This document shows positions 26,291 to 35,082 of a DNA stretch of 64,000 nucleotides, in pieces. The stretch comes from Streptomyces sp. R44 (GTDB lineage: Bacteria; Actinomycetota; Actinomycetes; Streptomycetales; Streptomycetaceae), in NCBI RefSeq assembly GCF_041053105.1, contig NZ_CP163444.1, positions 3,162,001 to 3,226,000 of the forward strand, in the 5' to 3' direction. The position numbers and the translations under genes are program-made. The notes beneath the pieces are model-generated. The model saw only the letters and a program-made list of their open reading frames with translations. It ran no database searches and was not told the DNA's origin. The stretch's first letter is position 1. Each line of letters starts with the position of its first letter.

Positions 26291-26402
26291 CCCGAGAACA
26301 TCCGCGTAACGCGTCGGCGCAGGTGTCTCGACCCGAACCCACTGGGTTTGGATCGAGCCCTGCGTGCTGCGATCCAAACCCTTAACCCGAAAGGTTTGGA
26401 TC
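26291..26402 (+). promoter_or_regulatory. structured leader of unit B with four competing segments
   Basis: The shared CCCGAGAACAT box (26291-26301) and GCGTCGGCGCAGGTGTCTCG (26311-26330) precede four segments: 1 CCGAACCC (26333-26340), 2 GGGTTTGGATCG (26344-26355), 3 CGATCCAAACCC (26370-26381), 4 GGTTTGGATC (26393-26402). 1:2 makes 8 bp with one G-U, 2:3 a perfect 12 bp, 3:4 a perfect 10 bp. Segment 4 abuts the ATG at 26403 and includes the GG of the GAAAGG ribosome-binding candidate. Relative to unit A, a C-G pair in 2:3 has become U-A, a compensatory change that supports the pairing. Confidence 0.78.
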
Positions 26403-26630
26403 ATGGACGGCGCAGCCATCCTCCTCATTCTTGCCGTTACCGGTGTGGCGTCGATCATCTTGTTCAGTCTCAAGGGGCTTCTTGACCAGCTTCCGGACGT
26501 GATCGACTCGGCCGGACGTGCAAGAGATGCCTGGCAGCGCTTCAGGGCACTGAAGCCGCCGCCATCGCTGGCGAGCGAAGAGGGACAGCCCGCCCTGGAG
26601 AGCGACGAGGAGCCCCCCGTGGCCGCGTAA
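26403..26630 (+). CDS. single-pass membrane mini-protein, unit B
   Basis: A 75-residue paralogue of the protein at 25744: MDGAAILLILAVTGVASIIL forms the transmembrane helix (about residues 4-24), then KGLLDQLPDVIDSAGRARDA with a longer acidic tail ending EEPPVAA. The amphipathic core (LLDQxPDVIDSAGRARDxWQRF) is almost unchanged between copies while the tail varies, so the core is likely functional. Controlled, by inference, by the competing hairpins in its leader. No closer family was recognised; alternatives include a type I toxin, a small membrane anchor, or a phage-derived membrane peptide. Confidence 0.78.
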   Translation: MDGAAILLILAVTGVASIILFSLKGLLDQLPDVIDSAGRARDAWQRFRALKPPPSLASEEGQPALESDEEPPVAA

Positions 26631-26706
26631 CCCCGTCGTGGGGTCTTCCTGGCTCTCCCTGGACATGAGAACGCCCCGCCCGGGCCCCGAGGACCGGGCG
26701 GGGCGT
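26631..26706 (+). terminator. conserved trailer and terminator of unit B
   Basis: As in unit A, a CCCC/GGGG hairpin follows the stop codon, then the shared GGGGTCTTCCTG stretch and a perfect 13-bp stem (26671-26683 with 26694-26706). Confidence 0.82.
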
Positions 26707-26803
26707 CTCTGTGCGACGGGAGGGCCGTCCGTGGGCTCAGGCGGTCACGGCCGGCCGGAACCGGACGCCCATGGTGTGGCGGCCGAGCCGGGCGGCGGCA
26801 GGC

Positions 26804-27589
26804 TCAGGCCACCAGGCCCGCCGCGTTCAGCGTGTACGTCGTCAGGGGTTCGTAGAAGCGGGGGTCCAGGACGTGGTCGTCCAGGGGGATCGTGACCTGC
26901 ATCGTGCCCTCCGCCTCGCCGATGAAGAGCGCGGGGTCGTTGCAGTCCGCGTAGCCGACGGAGTCCACGCCCCGCTGGCCCGCGCGCCCGGCCCAGCCGT
27001 GGTCGGCGATGACGAGGTCCGGGCGTCCGGACTCGCCGAGCGCGTCGAGGATCGCGTTCATCGGCTCCGGGGAGTGGGTGTGCCACAGGCTCGCGCCGCG
27101 CTCGAAGACGGCGACGTCGGCGAACTGCACGACGTACCCCTCGTCGGCGACGAGCCCGCCCGGGATCCGGACGATGTCGCAGCCCTGGGCGCGCAGCGCG
27201 GCCGCGACCCGGCTGTGCACGTCGATGAGCGCGCCGGGGTGCCCGGTCGCGAAGAGGACCCGCTCACGGCTGGCGGCGGCCTTGCGGAGGCGGGCGGCCA
27301 TCCGGTCGAGGCCGTCGACGGTGAGTTCGGGGTCGATGGTGTCCTGGCCGGCCCGGTGCGCCGGGTCGTCGACGACGCCGCACCGCTCGGCCATGACGGC
27401 GAGCACGTCCTGCTCGTCGGTCCAGCGGTCGCCGAGTTCGAGGCCGAGCCAGTAGTGCCGGTCGCCGTTGGCGAGCTTGCGGTAGTGGGAGAGGTTGTTG
27501 TCGCGCGGGGTGGCGACGTCTCCCGCGATCCGGGTGCGGACGAGGTGCTCGACGAGGGCGGGGCGGCTGAGTATCGGCATGAGGTTCAT
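26804..27589 (-). CDS. phosphatase-like protein
   Basis: A 261-residue cytosolic protein often annotated simply as phosphatase in Streptomyces. It contains VLFATGHPGALIDVHSRVAA and LVIADHGWAGRAGQRG, with acidic and His residues that could form an active site, but no classical HAD or phosphoesterase signature is clear. It follows the TetR gene on the same strand (47-bp gap) next to the leucine-catabolism operon. Function should be regarded as unproven. Confidence 0.7.
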   Translation of the reverse strand: MNLMPILSRPALVEHLVRTRIAGDVATPRDNNLSHYRKLANGDRHYWLGLELGDRWTDEQDVLAVMAERCGVVDDPAHRAGQDTIDPELTVDGLDRMAARLRKAAASRERVLFATGHPGALIDVHSRVAAALRAQGCDIVRIPGGLVADEGYVVQFADVAVFERGASLWHTHSPEPMNAILDALGESGRPDLVIADHGWAGRAGQRGVDSVGYADCNDPALFIGEAEGTMQVTIPLDDHVLDPRFYEPLTTYTLNAAGLVA

Positions 27590-27636
27590 TCTGGCCGAGC
27601 CCCGGAGGCGAAGAGCAACCCGTTCCGGCCCGTGGA

Positions 27637-28224
27637 CTACGCGCCCAGCGCCCCGAACGCCCCGTGCGCCAGCTTCCGCAGCAGGTCCTCCATGGGCCCG
27701 CGGCCGAGTGCGGCCAGGTGGGGGGTCGAGTTGAGGAGGCCGAAGACGGCGTGGACAGCCGTGCGGGACTCGGACTCCCCCGCGTCGGGGTACAGCTCGC
27801 GGACGACGGCGACCCAGAGTTCGACGTACTGCCGCTGGAGCTGCCGGACCCGCTTGCGGTCCTCGTCCTTGAGCCGGTCGAGCTCGCGGTCGTGGAGGGT
27901 GATGAGCGGCCGGTCGTCGAGGGCGAAGTCGATGTGCCCGTCGATGAGGGAGCCGAGGAGGACGACCGGGTCCCCGTCGGCCTCGGCCACGCGCAGCTGT
28001 CCGCCGGAGAGCAGCCGCTCGCTGATGCCCACCAGGAGCTCGGCGAGCATCGCGTCCTTGCCGGGGAAGTGGCGGTAGAGGCCGGGGCCGCTGATGCCGA
28101 CCGCCGCTCCTATCTCGTCCACGCCCACGCCGTGGAACCCACGCTCGGCGAAGAGGCGGGCGGCCTCCTTGAGGATCTGCTCGCGGCGGGTCGGCGCGTC
28201 CATCCGCGTCGGGCTGGTGGTCAT
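27637..28224 (-). CDS. TetR-family regulator, probable repressor of the divergent carboxylase operon
   Basis: A 195-residue TetR protein: HTH in residues about 10-60 (REQILKEAARLFAERGFHGVGVDEIGAAVGISGPGLYRHFPGK read across the motif), with a ligand-binding helical C-terminus. It is divergent from the acyl-CoA carboxylase operon, and two 16-bp sites of consensus GTTARCGSTCRTTAAC lie in the gap. The usual arrangement is autoregulation and repression, relieved by an acyl-CoA intermediate. Start ATG 28224 chosen over a TTG at 28242 and an ATG at 28203; ribosome sites are weak for all. Confidence 0.86.
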   Translation of the reverse strand: MTTSPTRMDAPTRREQILKEAARLFAERGFHGVGVDEIGAAVGISGPGLYRHFPGKDAMLAELLVGISERLLSGGQLRVAEADGDPVVLLGSLIDGHIDFALDDRPLITLHDRELDRLKDEDRKRVRQLQRQYVELWVAVVRELYPDAGESESRTAVHAVFGLLNSTPHLAALGRGPMEDLLRKLAHGAFGALGA

Positions 28225-28246
28225 GGATTCGATTCTAGACAACCCG

Positions 28247-28291
28247 GTTAGCGGTCGTTAACCTGGGCGACATACGTTAACGCTCATTAAC
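28247..28291. promoter_or_regulatory. two 16-bp TetR operator candidates
   Basis: GTTAGCGGTCGTTAAC (28247-28262) and GTTAACGCTCATTAAC (28276-28291) share the pattern GTTARCGSTCRTTAAC with partly symmetric ends, 29 bp centre to centre, in the divergent gap between the TetR gene and the carboxylase gene. Confidence 0.7.
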
Positions 28292-28311
28292 CGAGCAAGG
28301 GAGCTCGAGGG

Positions 28312-29919
28312 ATGCAGCAGGCACCTGTGCTGACGAGCGCGGCGGATCCCGCGTCCGCGGCCTGGCAGGCCAATGAGGCGGCCCATCACGAGCTGGCGGC
28401 GACCCTGCGCGCCAAGCTCGCGGCGGCCGCCCTGGGTGGCGGTGAGAAGTCCAGGGCCCGGCACACCGCGCGCGGCAAGCTGCTGCCGCGGGACCGGGTG
28501 GACACGCTCCTCGACCCGGGCTCGCCCTTCCTGGAGCTGGCCCCGCTCGCGGCGAACGGCATGTACGGCGACCAGGCCCCGGCCGCCGGCGTCATCGCGG
28601 GCATCGGCCGGGTCTCCGGCCGCGAGTGCGTGATCGTCGCCAACGACGCGACCGTCAAGGGCGGCACGTACTACCCGATGACGGTGAAGAAGCACCTGCG
28701 CGCCCAGGAGGTGGCACTGGAGAACCGTCTCCCCTGCCTCTACCTGGTCGACTCGGGCGGCGCGTTCCTGCCGATGCAGGACGAGGTCTTCCCGGACCGG
28801 GAGCACTTCGGCCGGATCTTCTACAACCAGGCCCGGATGTCCGGCGCGGGCATCCCGCAGATCGCGGCGGTCCTCGGCTCGTGTACGGCCGGCGGCGCGT
28901 ACGTCCCGGCGATGAGCGACGAGGCCGTGATCGTACGGAACCAGGGCACGATCTTCCTGGGCGGTCCGCCGCTGGTGAAGGCGGCGACCGGCGAGGTCGT
29001 CACGGCCGAGGAGCTCGGCGGCGGCGAGGTCCACTCGCGGATCTCCGGCGTCACCGACCACCTCGCCGAGGACGACGCCCACGCGCTGCGCATCGTCCGG
29101 AACATCGTGGCCACGCTCCCCGACCGCGGCCCGCTGCCCTGGAAGGTCGAGCCGGCCGAGGAGCCGAAGGTCGACCCGTACGGTCTGTACGGCGCGGTGC
29201 CGGTGGACTCCCGCACCCCGTACGACGTGCGCGAGGTGATCGCCCGGGTCGTGGACGGCTCCCGCTTCCAGGAGTTCAAGTCCGAGTACGGGCAGACGCT
29301 GATCACCGGCTTCGCCCGGATCCACGGCCACCCGGTCGGCATCGTCGCCAACAACGGCATCCTGTTCGCCGAGTCCGCCCAGAAGGGCGCGCACTTCATC
29401 GAGCTGTGCGACCAGCGCGGGATCCCGCTGGTGTTCCTGCAGAACATCACCGGCTTCATGGTCGGCAAGGCGTACGAGCACGGCGGCATCGCCAAGCACG
29501 GCGCGAAGATGGTGACGGCGGTCGCCACGACCCGCGTCCCGAAGCTGACGGTCGTCGTCGGCGGTTCGTACGGCGCGGGCAACTACTCGATGTGCGGCAG
29601 GGCGTACTCCCCCCGCTTCCTGTGGATGTGGCCCAACGCCAAGATCTCGGTCATGGGCGGCGAGCAGGCCGCGTCCGTCCTCGCGACGGTCAAGCGCGAC
29701 CAGCTCGGCGACGAGTGGAGCGCCGAGGACGAGGAGGCCTTCAAGGCCCCGATCCGCGAGCAGTACGAGACGCAGGGCAGCGCCTACTACGCGACCGCCC
29801 GGCTGTGGGACGACGGGGTCATCGACCCACTGGAGACCCGGCAGGTCCTCGGCCTCGCCCTGACCGCCTGTGCCAACGCGCCCCTGGGTGACCCCCAGTT
29901 CGGCGTCTTCCGGATGTGA
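28312..29919 (+). CDS. acyl-CoA carboxylase carboxyltransferase (methylcrotonyl-CoA type)
   Basis: A 535-residue beta subunit that moves the carboxyl from biotin to an acyl-CoA. Its start ([20 protein letters not shown]) and core ([58 protein letters not shown]) match the methylcrotonyl-CoA carboxylase beta type. Neighbours encode the biotin carboxylase subunit, HMG-CoA lyase and an acyl-CoA dehydrogenase, so the substrate is most likely 3-methylcrotonyl-CoA from leucine. The stop overlaps the next start (GTGA). Confidence 0.92.
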   Translation: MQQAPVLTSAADPASAAWQANEAAHHELAATLRAKLAAAALGGGEKSRARHTARGKLLPRDRVDTLLDPGSPFLELAPLAANGMYGDQAPAAGVIAGIGRVSGRECVIVANDATVKGGTYYPMTVKKHLRAQEVALENRLPCLYLVDSGGAFLPMQDEVFPDREHFGRIFYNQARMSGAGIPQIAAVLGSCTAGGAYVPAMSDEAVIVRNQGTIFLGGPPLVKAATGEVVTAEELGGGEVHSRISGVTDHLAEDDAHALRIVRNIVATLPDRGPLPWKVEPAEEPKVDPYGLYGAVPVDSRTPYDVREVIARVVDGSRFQEFKSEYGQTLITGFARIHGHPVGIVANNGILFAESAQKGAHFIELCDQRGIPLVFLQNITGFMVGKAYEHGGIAKHGAKMVTAVATTRVPKLTVVVGGSYGAGNYSMCGRAYSPRFLWMWPNAKISVMGGEQAASVLATVKRDQLGDEWSAEDEEAFKAPIREQYETQGSAYYATARLWDDGVIDPLETRQVLGLALTACANAPLGDPQFGVFRM

Positions 29920-31868
29920 AGGGCTCCCAGAAGATGCAGAGCATGTTCGACACCGTCCTCGTGGCCAACCGGGGCGAGATCGCCGTCCGCGTCATCCGCA
30001 CCCTGCGGGAGCTCGGCGTGCGCTCGGTGGCCGTCTACAGCGACGCGGACGCCGACGCCCGGCACGTACGGGAGGCGGACACCGCGGTACGGATCGGTCC
30101 GCCGCCGGCCGCCGAGTCCTATCTGGCCGTCCCCGCGCTGCTCGACGCGGCGAAGCGGACCGGCGCGCAGGCCGTCCACCCCGGCTACGGGTTCCTCGCG
30201 GAGAACGCCGGCTTCGCGCAGGCCTGCGCGGACGCGGGCCTCGTCTTCATCGGGCCCTCCGCCGAGGCGATCGCCCTCATGGGCGACAAGATCCGGGCGA
30301 AGGCGACCGTGAAGGCCGCCGGCGTGCCGGTCGTGCCCGGCGCGGCCGACCCGGAGATCGCCGCCGCGGCCCGCGAACTGGGGGCGCCCGTCCTGCTGAA
30401 GCCCAGCGCGGGCGGCGGCGGCAAGGGCATGCGCCTGGTGCGGGACCTGGCGGTCCTGGACGAGGAGATCGCGGCGGCCCGCCGGGAGGCGCGGGCGTCC
30501 TTCGGCGACGACACGCTGCTCGTGGAGCGGTGGATCGACCGGCCCCGGCACATCGAGATCCAGGTCCTGGCGGACGCCCACGGGAACGTGGTGCACCTGG
30601 GCGAGCGCGAGTGCTCGCTCCAGCGCCGCCACCAGAAGATCATCGAGGAGGCGCCGAGCGTCCTCCTCGACGAGACGACCCGCGCGGCGATGGGCGCGGC
30701 GGCCGTGGAGGCCGCCCGGTCCTGCGGCTATGTCGGCGCGGGAACGGTCGAGTTCATCGTCCCGGGCGGTGACCCGTCCGCGTACTACTTCATGGAGATG
30801 AACACCCGTCTCCAGGTCGAGCACCCCGTGACCGAACTGATCACCGGGCTCGACCTGGTGGAGTGGCAGCTGCGGGTCGCCGCCGGTGAGCCGCTCGGCT
30901 TCGGCCAGGACGACGTCCGGCTGGACGGCTGGGCGGTCGAGGCCCGGATCTGCGCCGAGGACCCCTCTCGCGGGTTCCTGCCCTCGGGCGGCACGGTCCT
31001 CGCCCTGGACGAGCCGCAGGGGGACGGTGTACGGACGGACTCGGGTCTGCTCGAAGGCAGCGAGGTCTCCTCCCTCTACGACCCGATGCTGTCGAAGGTC
31101 ATCGTCCACGCGGCCGACCGGCCGACGGCCCTGCGGAAGCTCCGCGCGGCCCTCGCCGACCTGGTCACCCTGGGCGTCCCCACGAATGCCGGCTTCCTCC
31201 GCCGCCTCCTCGCCCACCCGGACGTGGTGTCCGGGGCGATGGACACGGGCCTGGTCGAGCGGGACGCGGAGAGCCTGGTCCCCCAGGGCGTACCGGACGA
31301 GGTGTACGCGGCGGCGGCCGCCGTACGGCTCGCGGGGCTGGCCCCGGCGCCCCGGGACGGCTGGACCGATCCGTTCGACGTGCCGAGCGGGTGGCGCCTC
31401 GGCGGCGCCCCGAAGCCGCTCGCCTTCCCGTTCCGGGTACCGGGACTCGAACCGGTGACGGCGGAGGCCCCGGCCGGCTCCCGGGTCACGGCTACCGAGG
31501 TGACCGTCACCGTGGACGGCATCACCCACGCCTTCCGCCGCGCGGGCGAATGGCTCGGCCGGGACGGCGATTCCTGGCACGTCCTGGACCACGACCCCGT
31601 CGAGGCCGCGCTCTCCGGCGCCCGGCACGGCGGTGCCGACACGCTCGCCGCGCCCATGCCCGGCACCGTCACCGTCGTGAAGGTGGCCGTCGGGGACGAG
31701 GTGGAGGCCGGGCAGAGTCTGCTCGTCGTCGAGGCGATGAAGATGGAGCACGTCATCTCCGCCCCGCACGCCGGCACCGTCACCGAGCTGGACGTCACGC
31801 CCGGCACCACCGTCGCCATGGACCAGATCCTGGCCGTCGTCGCGCCCCGCGAGGAGGAAGAGGCATGA
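29916..31868 (+). CDS. biotin carboxylase / biotin carrier alpha subunit
   Basis: A 650-residue subunit that carboxylates biotin with ATP. The N-terminal biotin carboxylase has [19 protein letters not shown], the ATP-grasp Gly loop [12 protein letters not shown] and the [15 protein letters not shown] signature. The C-terminal biotinyl domain carries VVEAMKMEH, where Lys is biotinylated. With the carboxyltransferase it makes a methylcrotonyl-CoA carboxylase. The GTG at 29916 overlaps the upstream stop, but ATGs at 29934 or 29943 fit the family start ([12 protein letters not shown]) better, so the first residues are uncertain. Confidence 0.92.
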   Translation: MKGSQKMQSMFDTVLVANRGEIAVRVIRTLRELGVRSVAVYSDADADARHVREADTAVRIGPPPAAESYLAVPALLDAAKRTGAQAVHPGYGFLAENAGFAQACADAGLVFIGPSAEAIALMGDKIRAKATVKAAGVPVVPGAADPEIAAAARELGAPVLLKPSAGGGGKGMRLVRDLAVLDEEIAAARREARASFGDDTLLVERWIDRPRHIEIQVLADAHGNVVHLGERECSLQRRHQKIIEEAPSVLLDETTRAAMGAAAVEAARSCGYVGAGTVEFIVPGGDPSAYYFMEMNTRLQVEHPVTELITGLDLVEWQLRVAAGEPLGFGQDDVRLDGWAVEARICAEDPSRGFLPSGGTVLALDEPQGDGVRTDSGLLEGSEVSSLYDPMLSKVIVHAADRPTALRKLRAALADLVTLGVPTNAGFLRRLLAHPDVVSGAMDTGLVERDAESLVPQGVPDEVYAAAAAVRLAGLAPAPRDGWTDPFDVPSGWRLGGAPKPLAFPFRVPGLEPVTAEAPAGSRVTATEVTVTVDGITHAFRRAGEWLGRDGDSWHVLDHDPVEAALSGARHGGADTLAAPMPGTVTVVKVAVGDEVEAGQSLLVVEAMKMEHVISAPHAGTVTELDVTPGTTVAMDQILAVVAPREEEEA

Positions 31869-32800
31869 GCACCGGACTGCCCATGACCGTCCCCGACCCC
31901 GCGCTCCCCGCCCGGGTCCGGATCCACGAGGTCGGTGCCCGGGACGGGCTGCAGAACGAGAAGACGGCCGTCCCGACCGAGGTGAAGGCCGAGTTCGTGC
32001 GGCGGCTCGCCGCCGCGGGCCTGACGACCATCGAGGCGACCAGCTTCGTGCACCCGAAGTGGGTGCCCCAGCTCGCCGACGCCGAGGAGCTGTTCCCGCA
32101 GGTCCGTGACCTTCCGGTACGGCTCCCGGTGCTGGTGCCGAACGAGCGCGGTCTCGACCGGGCCCTCGCCCTCGGCGCCCGTGAGGTCGCCGTGTTCGCC
32201 TCGGCGACCGAGTCCTTCGCGAAGGCCAACCTGAACCGGACCGTCGACGAGGCGCTCGCGATGTTCGCGCCGACCGTCACCCGGGCCATAGAGGCCGGTC
32301 TGAAGGTCCGCGGCTACCTCTCGATGTGCTTCGGCGACCCCTGGGAGGGCGCCGTCCCCGTCGAGCAGGTCGTCCGGGTGACGAAGGCCCTCGCCGACAT
32401 GGGCTGCGACGAGCTGAGCCTCGGGGACACGATCGGCGTCGCGACCCCGGGCCACGTCCAGGCCCTCCTCACCGCCCTGAACGAGGGCGGGGTGCCCACC
32501 TCCCGTATCGCCGTGCACTTCCACGACACGTACGGGCAGGCCCTGTCCAACACCCTCGCGGCCCTGCGCCACGGGGTGACCACGGTCGACGCCTCCGCGG
32601 GCGGCCTCGGCGGCTGCCCGTACGCGAAGAGCGCGACCGGCAATCTCGCCACCGAGGACCTCGTGTGGATGCTCGACGGTCTCGGCATCGAGACCGGGGT
32701 CGATCTGGCCGCCCTCACCGCCACAAGCGTGTGGATGGCCGAACAGCTGGGCCGGCCCAGCCCCTCCCGTACCGTCCGCGCCCTCTCCCACAAGGAGTGA
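31865..32800 (+). CDS. hydroxymethylglutaryl-CoA lyase
   Basis: A 311-residue TIM-barrel lyase that cleaves 3-hydroxy-3-methylglutaryl-CoA to acetoacetate and acetyl-CoA, the last step of leucine breakdown. It shows [18 protein letters not shown] at the start of the barrel, [12 protein letters not shown] with metal-binding His, and the active-site Cys loop [17 protein letters not shown]. The ATG overlaps the preceding stop (ATGA). An enoyl-CoA hydratase for the intermediate step is not in this window. Confidence 0.93.
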   Translation: MSTGLPMTVPDPALPARVRIHEVGARDGLQNEKTAVPTEVKAEFVRRLAAAGLTTIEATSFVHPKWVPQLADAEELFPQVRDLPVRLPVLVPNERGLDRALALGAREVAVFASATESFAKANLNRTVDEALAMFAPTVTRAIEAGLKVRGYLSMCFGDPWEGAVPVEQVVRVTKALADMGCDELSLGDTIGVATPGHVQALLTALNEGGVPTSRIAVHFHDTYGQALSNTLAALRHGVTTVDASAGGLGGCPYAKSATGNLATEDLVWMLDGLGIETGVDLAALTATSVWMAEQLGRPSPSRTVRALSHKE

Positions 32801-32808
32801 CGAAAGAC

Positions 32809-33969
32809 ATGTCCCTCGACCACCGGCTCACCGAAGAGCACGAGGAACTCCGCCGTACCGTCGAGGAGTTCGCCCACGACGTCGTGGCGCCGAAGATCGG
32901 CGACTTCTACGAGCGGCACGAGTTCCCGTACGAGATCGTCCGCGAGATGGGCCGCATGGGCCTGTTCGGGCTGCCGTTCCCCGAGGAGTACGGCGGCATG
33001 GGCGGCGACTACCTGGCGCTCGGCATCGCCCTGGAGGAGCTGGCCCGGGTCGACTCCTCCGTGGCCATCACCCTGGAGGCGGGCGTCTCGCTGGGCGCCA
33101 TGCCGGTCTTCCGCTTCGGTACGGAGGAGCAGAAGCGCGAGTGGCTGCCGAAGCTGTGCGCCGGCGAGATGCTCGGCGCGTTCGGCCTGACCGAGCCCGG
33201 CGCCGGCAGTGACGCGGGCGGCACCCGGACGACGGCGGTCCGCGACGGCGACGAGTGGGTCATCAACGGCTCGAAGTGCTTCATCACCAACTCCGGTACG
33301 GACATCACGGGTCTGGTGACGGTCACCGCGGTCACCGGCCGCAAGCCCGACGGGCGTCCGCTGATCTCCTCGATCATCGTGCCGTCCGGCACCCCGGGCT
33401 TCACGGTCGCCGCCCCGTACTCCAAGGTCGGCTGGAACGCCTCGGACACCCGCGAGCTCTCCTTCGACGACGTCCGCGTCCCGGTGGAGAACCTCCTCGG
33501 CGAGGAGGGCCGGGGGTACGCGCAGTTCCTGCGGATCCTGGACGAGGGCCGGGTCGCGATCGCGGCGCTCGCGACGGGCCTCGCGCAGGGCTGTGTGGAC
33601 GAGTCGGTGAAGTACGCGAAGGAACGTCACGCCTTCGGATCGCCGATCAGCACCTACCAGGCCGTCCAGTTCAAGATCGCCGACATGGAGATGAAGGCCC
33701 ACATGGCCCGCATCGGCTGGCGGGACGCGGCTTCCCGGCTGGTCCTCGGCGAGTCGTTCAAGAAGGAGGCGGCGATCGCGAAGCTGTACTCCTCCACGGT
33801 GGCGGTGGACAACGCCCGCGAGGCGACCCAGATCCACGGCGGCTACGGCTTCATGAACGAGTACCCGGTGGCCCGCATGTGGCGCGACTCGAAGATCCTG
33901 GAGATCGGCGAGGGCACCAGCGAGGTCCAGCGGATGCTGATCGCCCGCGAGCTCGGCCTGCCCGCCTGA
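32809..33969 (+). CDS. acyl-CoA dehydrogenase (isovaleryl-CoA type by context)
   Basis: A 386-residue flavoprotein dehydrogenase: FGLTEPGAGSDAGGTRTTA at the flavin loop, KCFITNSGTDIT, and IHGGYGFMNEYPVARMWRDS with the C-terminal EIGEGTSEVQRMLIAREL. It is the fourth gene of the leucine-type operon, so isovaleryl-CoA (or a related branched-chain acyl-CoA) is the likely substrate; related Streptomyces enzymes have broad specificity. It starts 8 nt after the lyase stop and is followed by a strong terminator. Confidence 0.92.
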   Translation: MSLDHRLTEEHEELRRTVEEFAHDVVAPKIGDFYERHEFPYEIVREMGRMGLFGLPFPEEYGGMGGDYLALGIALEELARVDSSVAITLEAGVSLGAMPVFRFGTEEQKREWLPKLCAGEMLGAFGLTEPGAGSDAGGTRTTAVRDGDEWVINGSKCFITNSGTDITGLVTVTAVTGRKPDGRPLISSIIVPSGTPGFTVAAPYSKVGWNASDTRELSFDDVRVPVENLLGEEGRGYAQFLRILDEGRVAIAALATGLAQGCVDESVKYAKERHAFGSPISTYQAVQFKIADMEMKAHMARIGWRDAASRLVLGESFKKEAAIAKLYSSTVAVDNAREATQIHGGYGFMNEYPVARMWRDSKILEIGEGTSEVQRMLIARELGLPA

Positions 33970-33986
33970 CGGGGCAGGTGAGAGAG

Positions 33987-34018
33987 AAGGGGCGCGCGGC
34001 TCAGGCCGCGCGCCCCTT
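33987..34018 (+). terminator. terminator of the leucine-catabolism operon
   Basis: A perfect 14-bp stem (33987-34000 with 34005-34018) closed by a TCAG loop, 17 nt after the stop. TTGTCGTTCTGC is repeated just after it. The next gene is convergent. Confidence 0.9.
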
Positions 34019-34042
34019 GTCGTTCTGCCAGTTGTCGTTCTG

Positions 34043-34711
34043 CTAGCCGGCCGTCACTCCGGCACCCCGGCCGGGCGTGTCGTTCCAGTCCCGGATCCGG
34101 GCCGCGAGGTCCGCGAGCCGCGTGTCGAGCGGGCCGACGGCGATGTAGAAGAGGGACTCGTCCACGGGCTTGTCGTCACCGCCCCACCGGACCACGCCGC
34201 CGCATTCCGCGAGGACGGCGCGGACGGCGTCGAGCTGGAGCGGGAACAGCGAGCCCTGCGTGGCCCCGATCCCCGGGCGGATCCGCACGGCGGTGCCGGA
34301 GGCGAGGTTCGACTCCGGATGGCGGCGGCGCACCTCCTTGGCGGGGCGCCAGCCGACGAGGTCGCCGGTGTGCAGCTCCTCCACCTCGTAGTGGAAGCGG
34401 CGCACGACGTGGAGCAGGACGGTCTCGACGTCGCCGATCCACACCGGCACGTCGAGGCCGGTGCCGGACACCGAGCGCGTCCACACCTGGGAGTCGCGGT
34501 CGACGTTGGTCTGGATCGTCCAGCCGTTCGCGGACGTCGCCGGACGCTTGGGCTTCCGGGTCCCCGCGACGGCGGCCGTGGCGGCCCCCGTGCCGGCTCC
34601 CGTGCCCGGCGCGGCCGTGGCGGTGGCGGACAGGACCGGGCTCAGGGCGGCGGCCGCGCCCACGACGGCGGCGGTCCGGACGACCGTACGCCGCGTCATC
34701 TTCTGCTGCAT
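34043..34711 (-). CDS. Tat-exported protein with degenerate M15-peptidase-like domain
   Basis: A 222-residue protein with a Tat signal (TRRTVVRTAAVVGAAAALSP, cleavage near residue 33). The mature part resembles VanY/M15 D,D-peptidases: SNLASGTAVRIRPG aligns with the zinc motif SxHxxGxAxD, and VVRWGGDDKPVDESLFYIAV with the later GGDW...HFE motif. The zinc ligands (His, Asp, His) appear replaced, by Leu, Arg and Tyr/Phe. It is therefore probably a non-catalytic cell-wall-binding pseudoenzyme (inference). It lies near a peptidoglycan-binding DUF1906 protein on the same strand. Confidence 0.65.
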   Translation of the reverse strand: MQQKMTRRTVVRTAAVVGAAAALSPVLSATATAAPGTGAGTGAATAAVAGTRKPKRPATSANGWTIQTNVDRDSQVWTRSVSGTGLDVPVWIGDVETVLLHVVRRFHYEVEELHTGDLVGWRPAKEVRRRHPESNLASGTAVRIRPGIGATQGSLFPLQLDAVRAVLAECGGVVRWGGDDKPVDESLFYIAVGPLDTRLADLAARIRDWNDTPGRGAGVTAG

Positions 34712-34737
34712 GTGCTTCGTTCTCCTCTCAAGTCTTC

Positions 34738-35052
34738 TCAGAACAGCCCGATCGCGAAGAAAGGCGCCAGGGAAGCCACCGCGCACACCGTCCAGAACAC
34801 GGCCCTCGGCACCGGCGTCCGGCGCCTCAGGCGCACGTTCACCAGGCCCCAGACGAGGCCGTAGAGCCCGACGACCGGTACGACGATGACCAGCCACAGC
34901 CACATGCCGTCGTTCTCGTTCGGGTCCCGCTCCGTCCACCCGAGGGCGGCGAGCGGTCCGTTGGCCAGGACGTACCAGACCAGGAAGACCGGAACGATTC
35001 CCGGCACGCCGAGCAGCAGGTTCACCCCGGCCGGCACGAGCAGCTTCCTCAT
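34738..35052 (-). CDS. small membrane protein
   Basis: A 104-residue protein with three predicted transmembrane helices: about 5-30 (LLLGVPGIVPVFLVWYVLA), 50-72 (LWLVIVVPVVGLYGLVWGL) and 83-103. Linker residues TERDPNENDG are on one side. No family recognised. It sits between the DUF1906 gene and the Tat-exported M15-like gene, all minus strand with short gaps, so the three may be co-expressed in a cell-envelope function. An in-frame GTG at 35058 is an alternative start. Confidence 0.65.
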   Translation of the reverse strand: MRKLLVPAGVNLLLGVPGIVPVFLVWYVLANGPLAALGWTERDPNENDGMWLWLVIVVPVVGLYGLVWGLVNVRLRRRTPVPRAVFWTVCAVASLAPFFAIGLF

Positions 35053-35082
35053 GTGCACATTCTTCGCGATCGGTGGGGGCCG

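Noticed and set aside
22956..26706. Integrative plasmid (AICE) or prophage
   Set aside because: No integrase, excisionase, replication or transfer gene and no att duplication at the tRNA gene were seen in the window.
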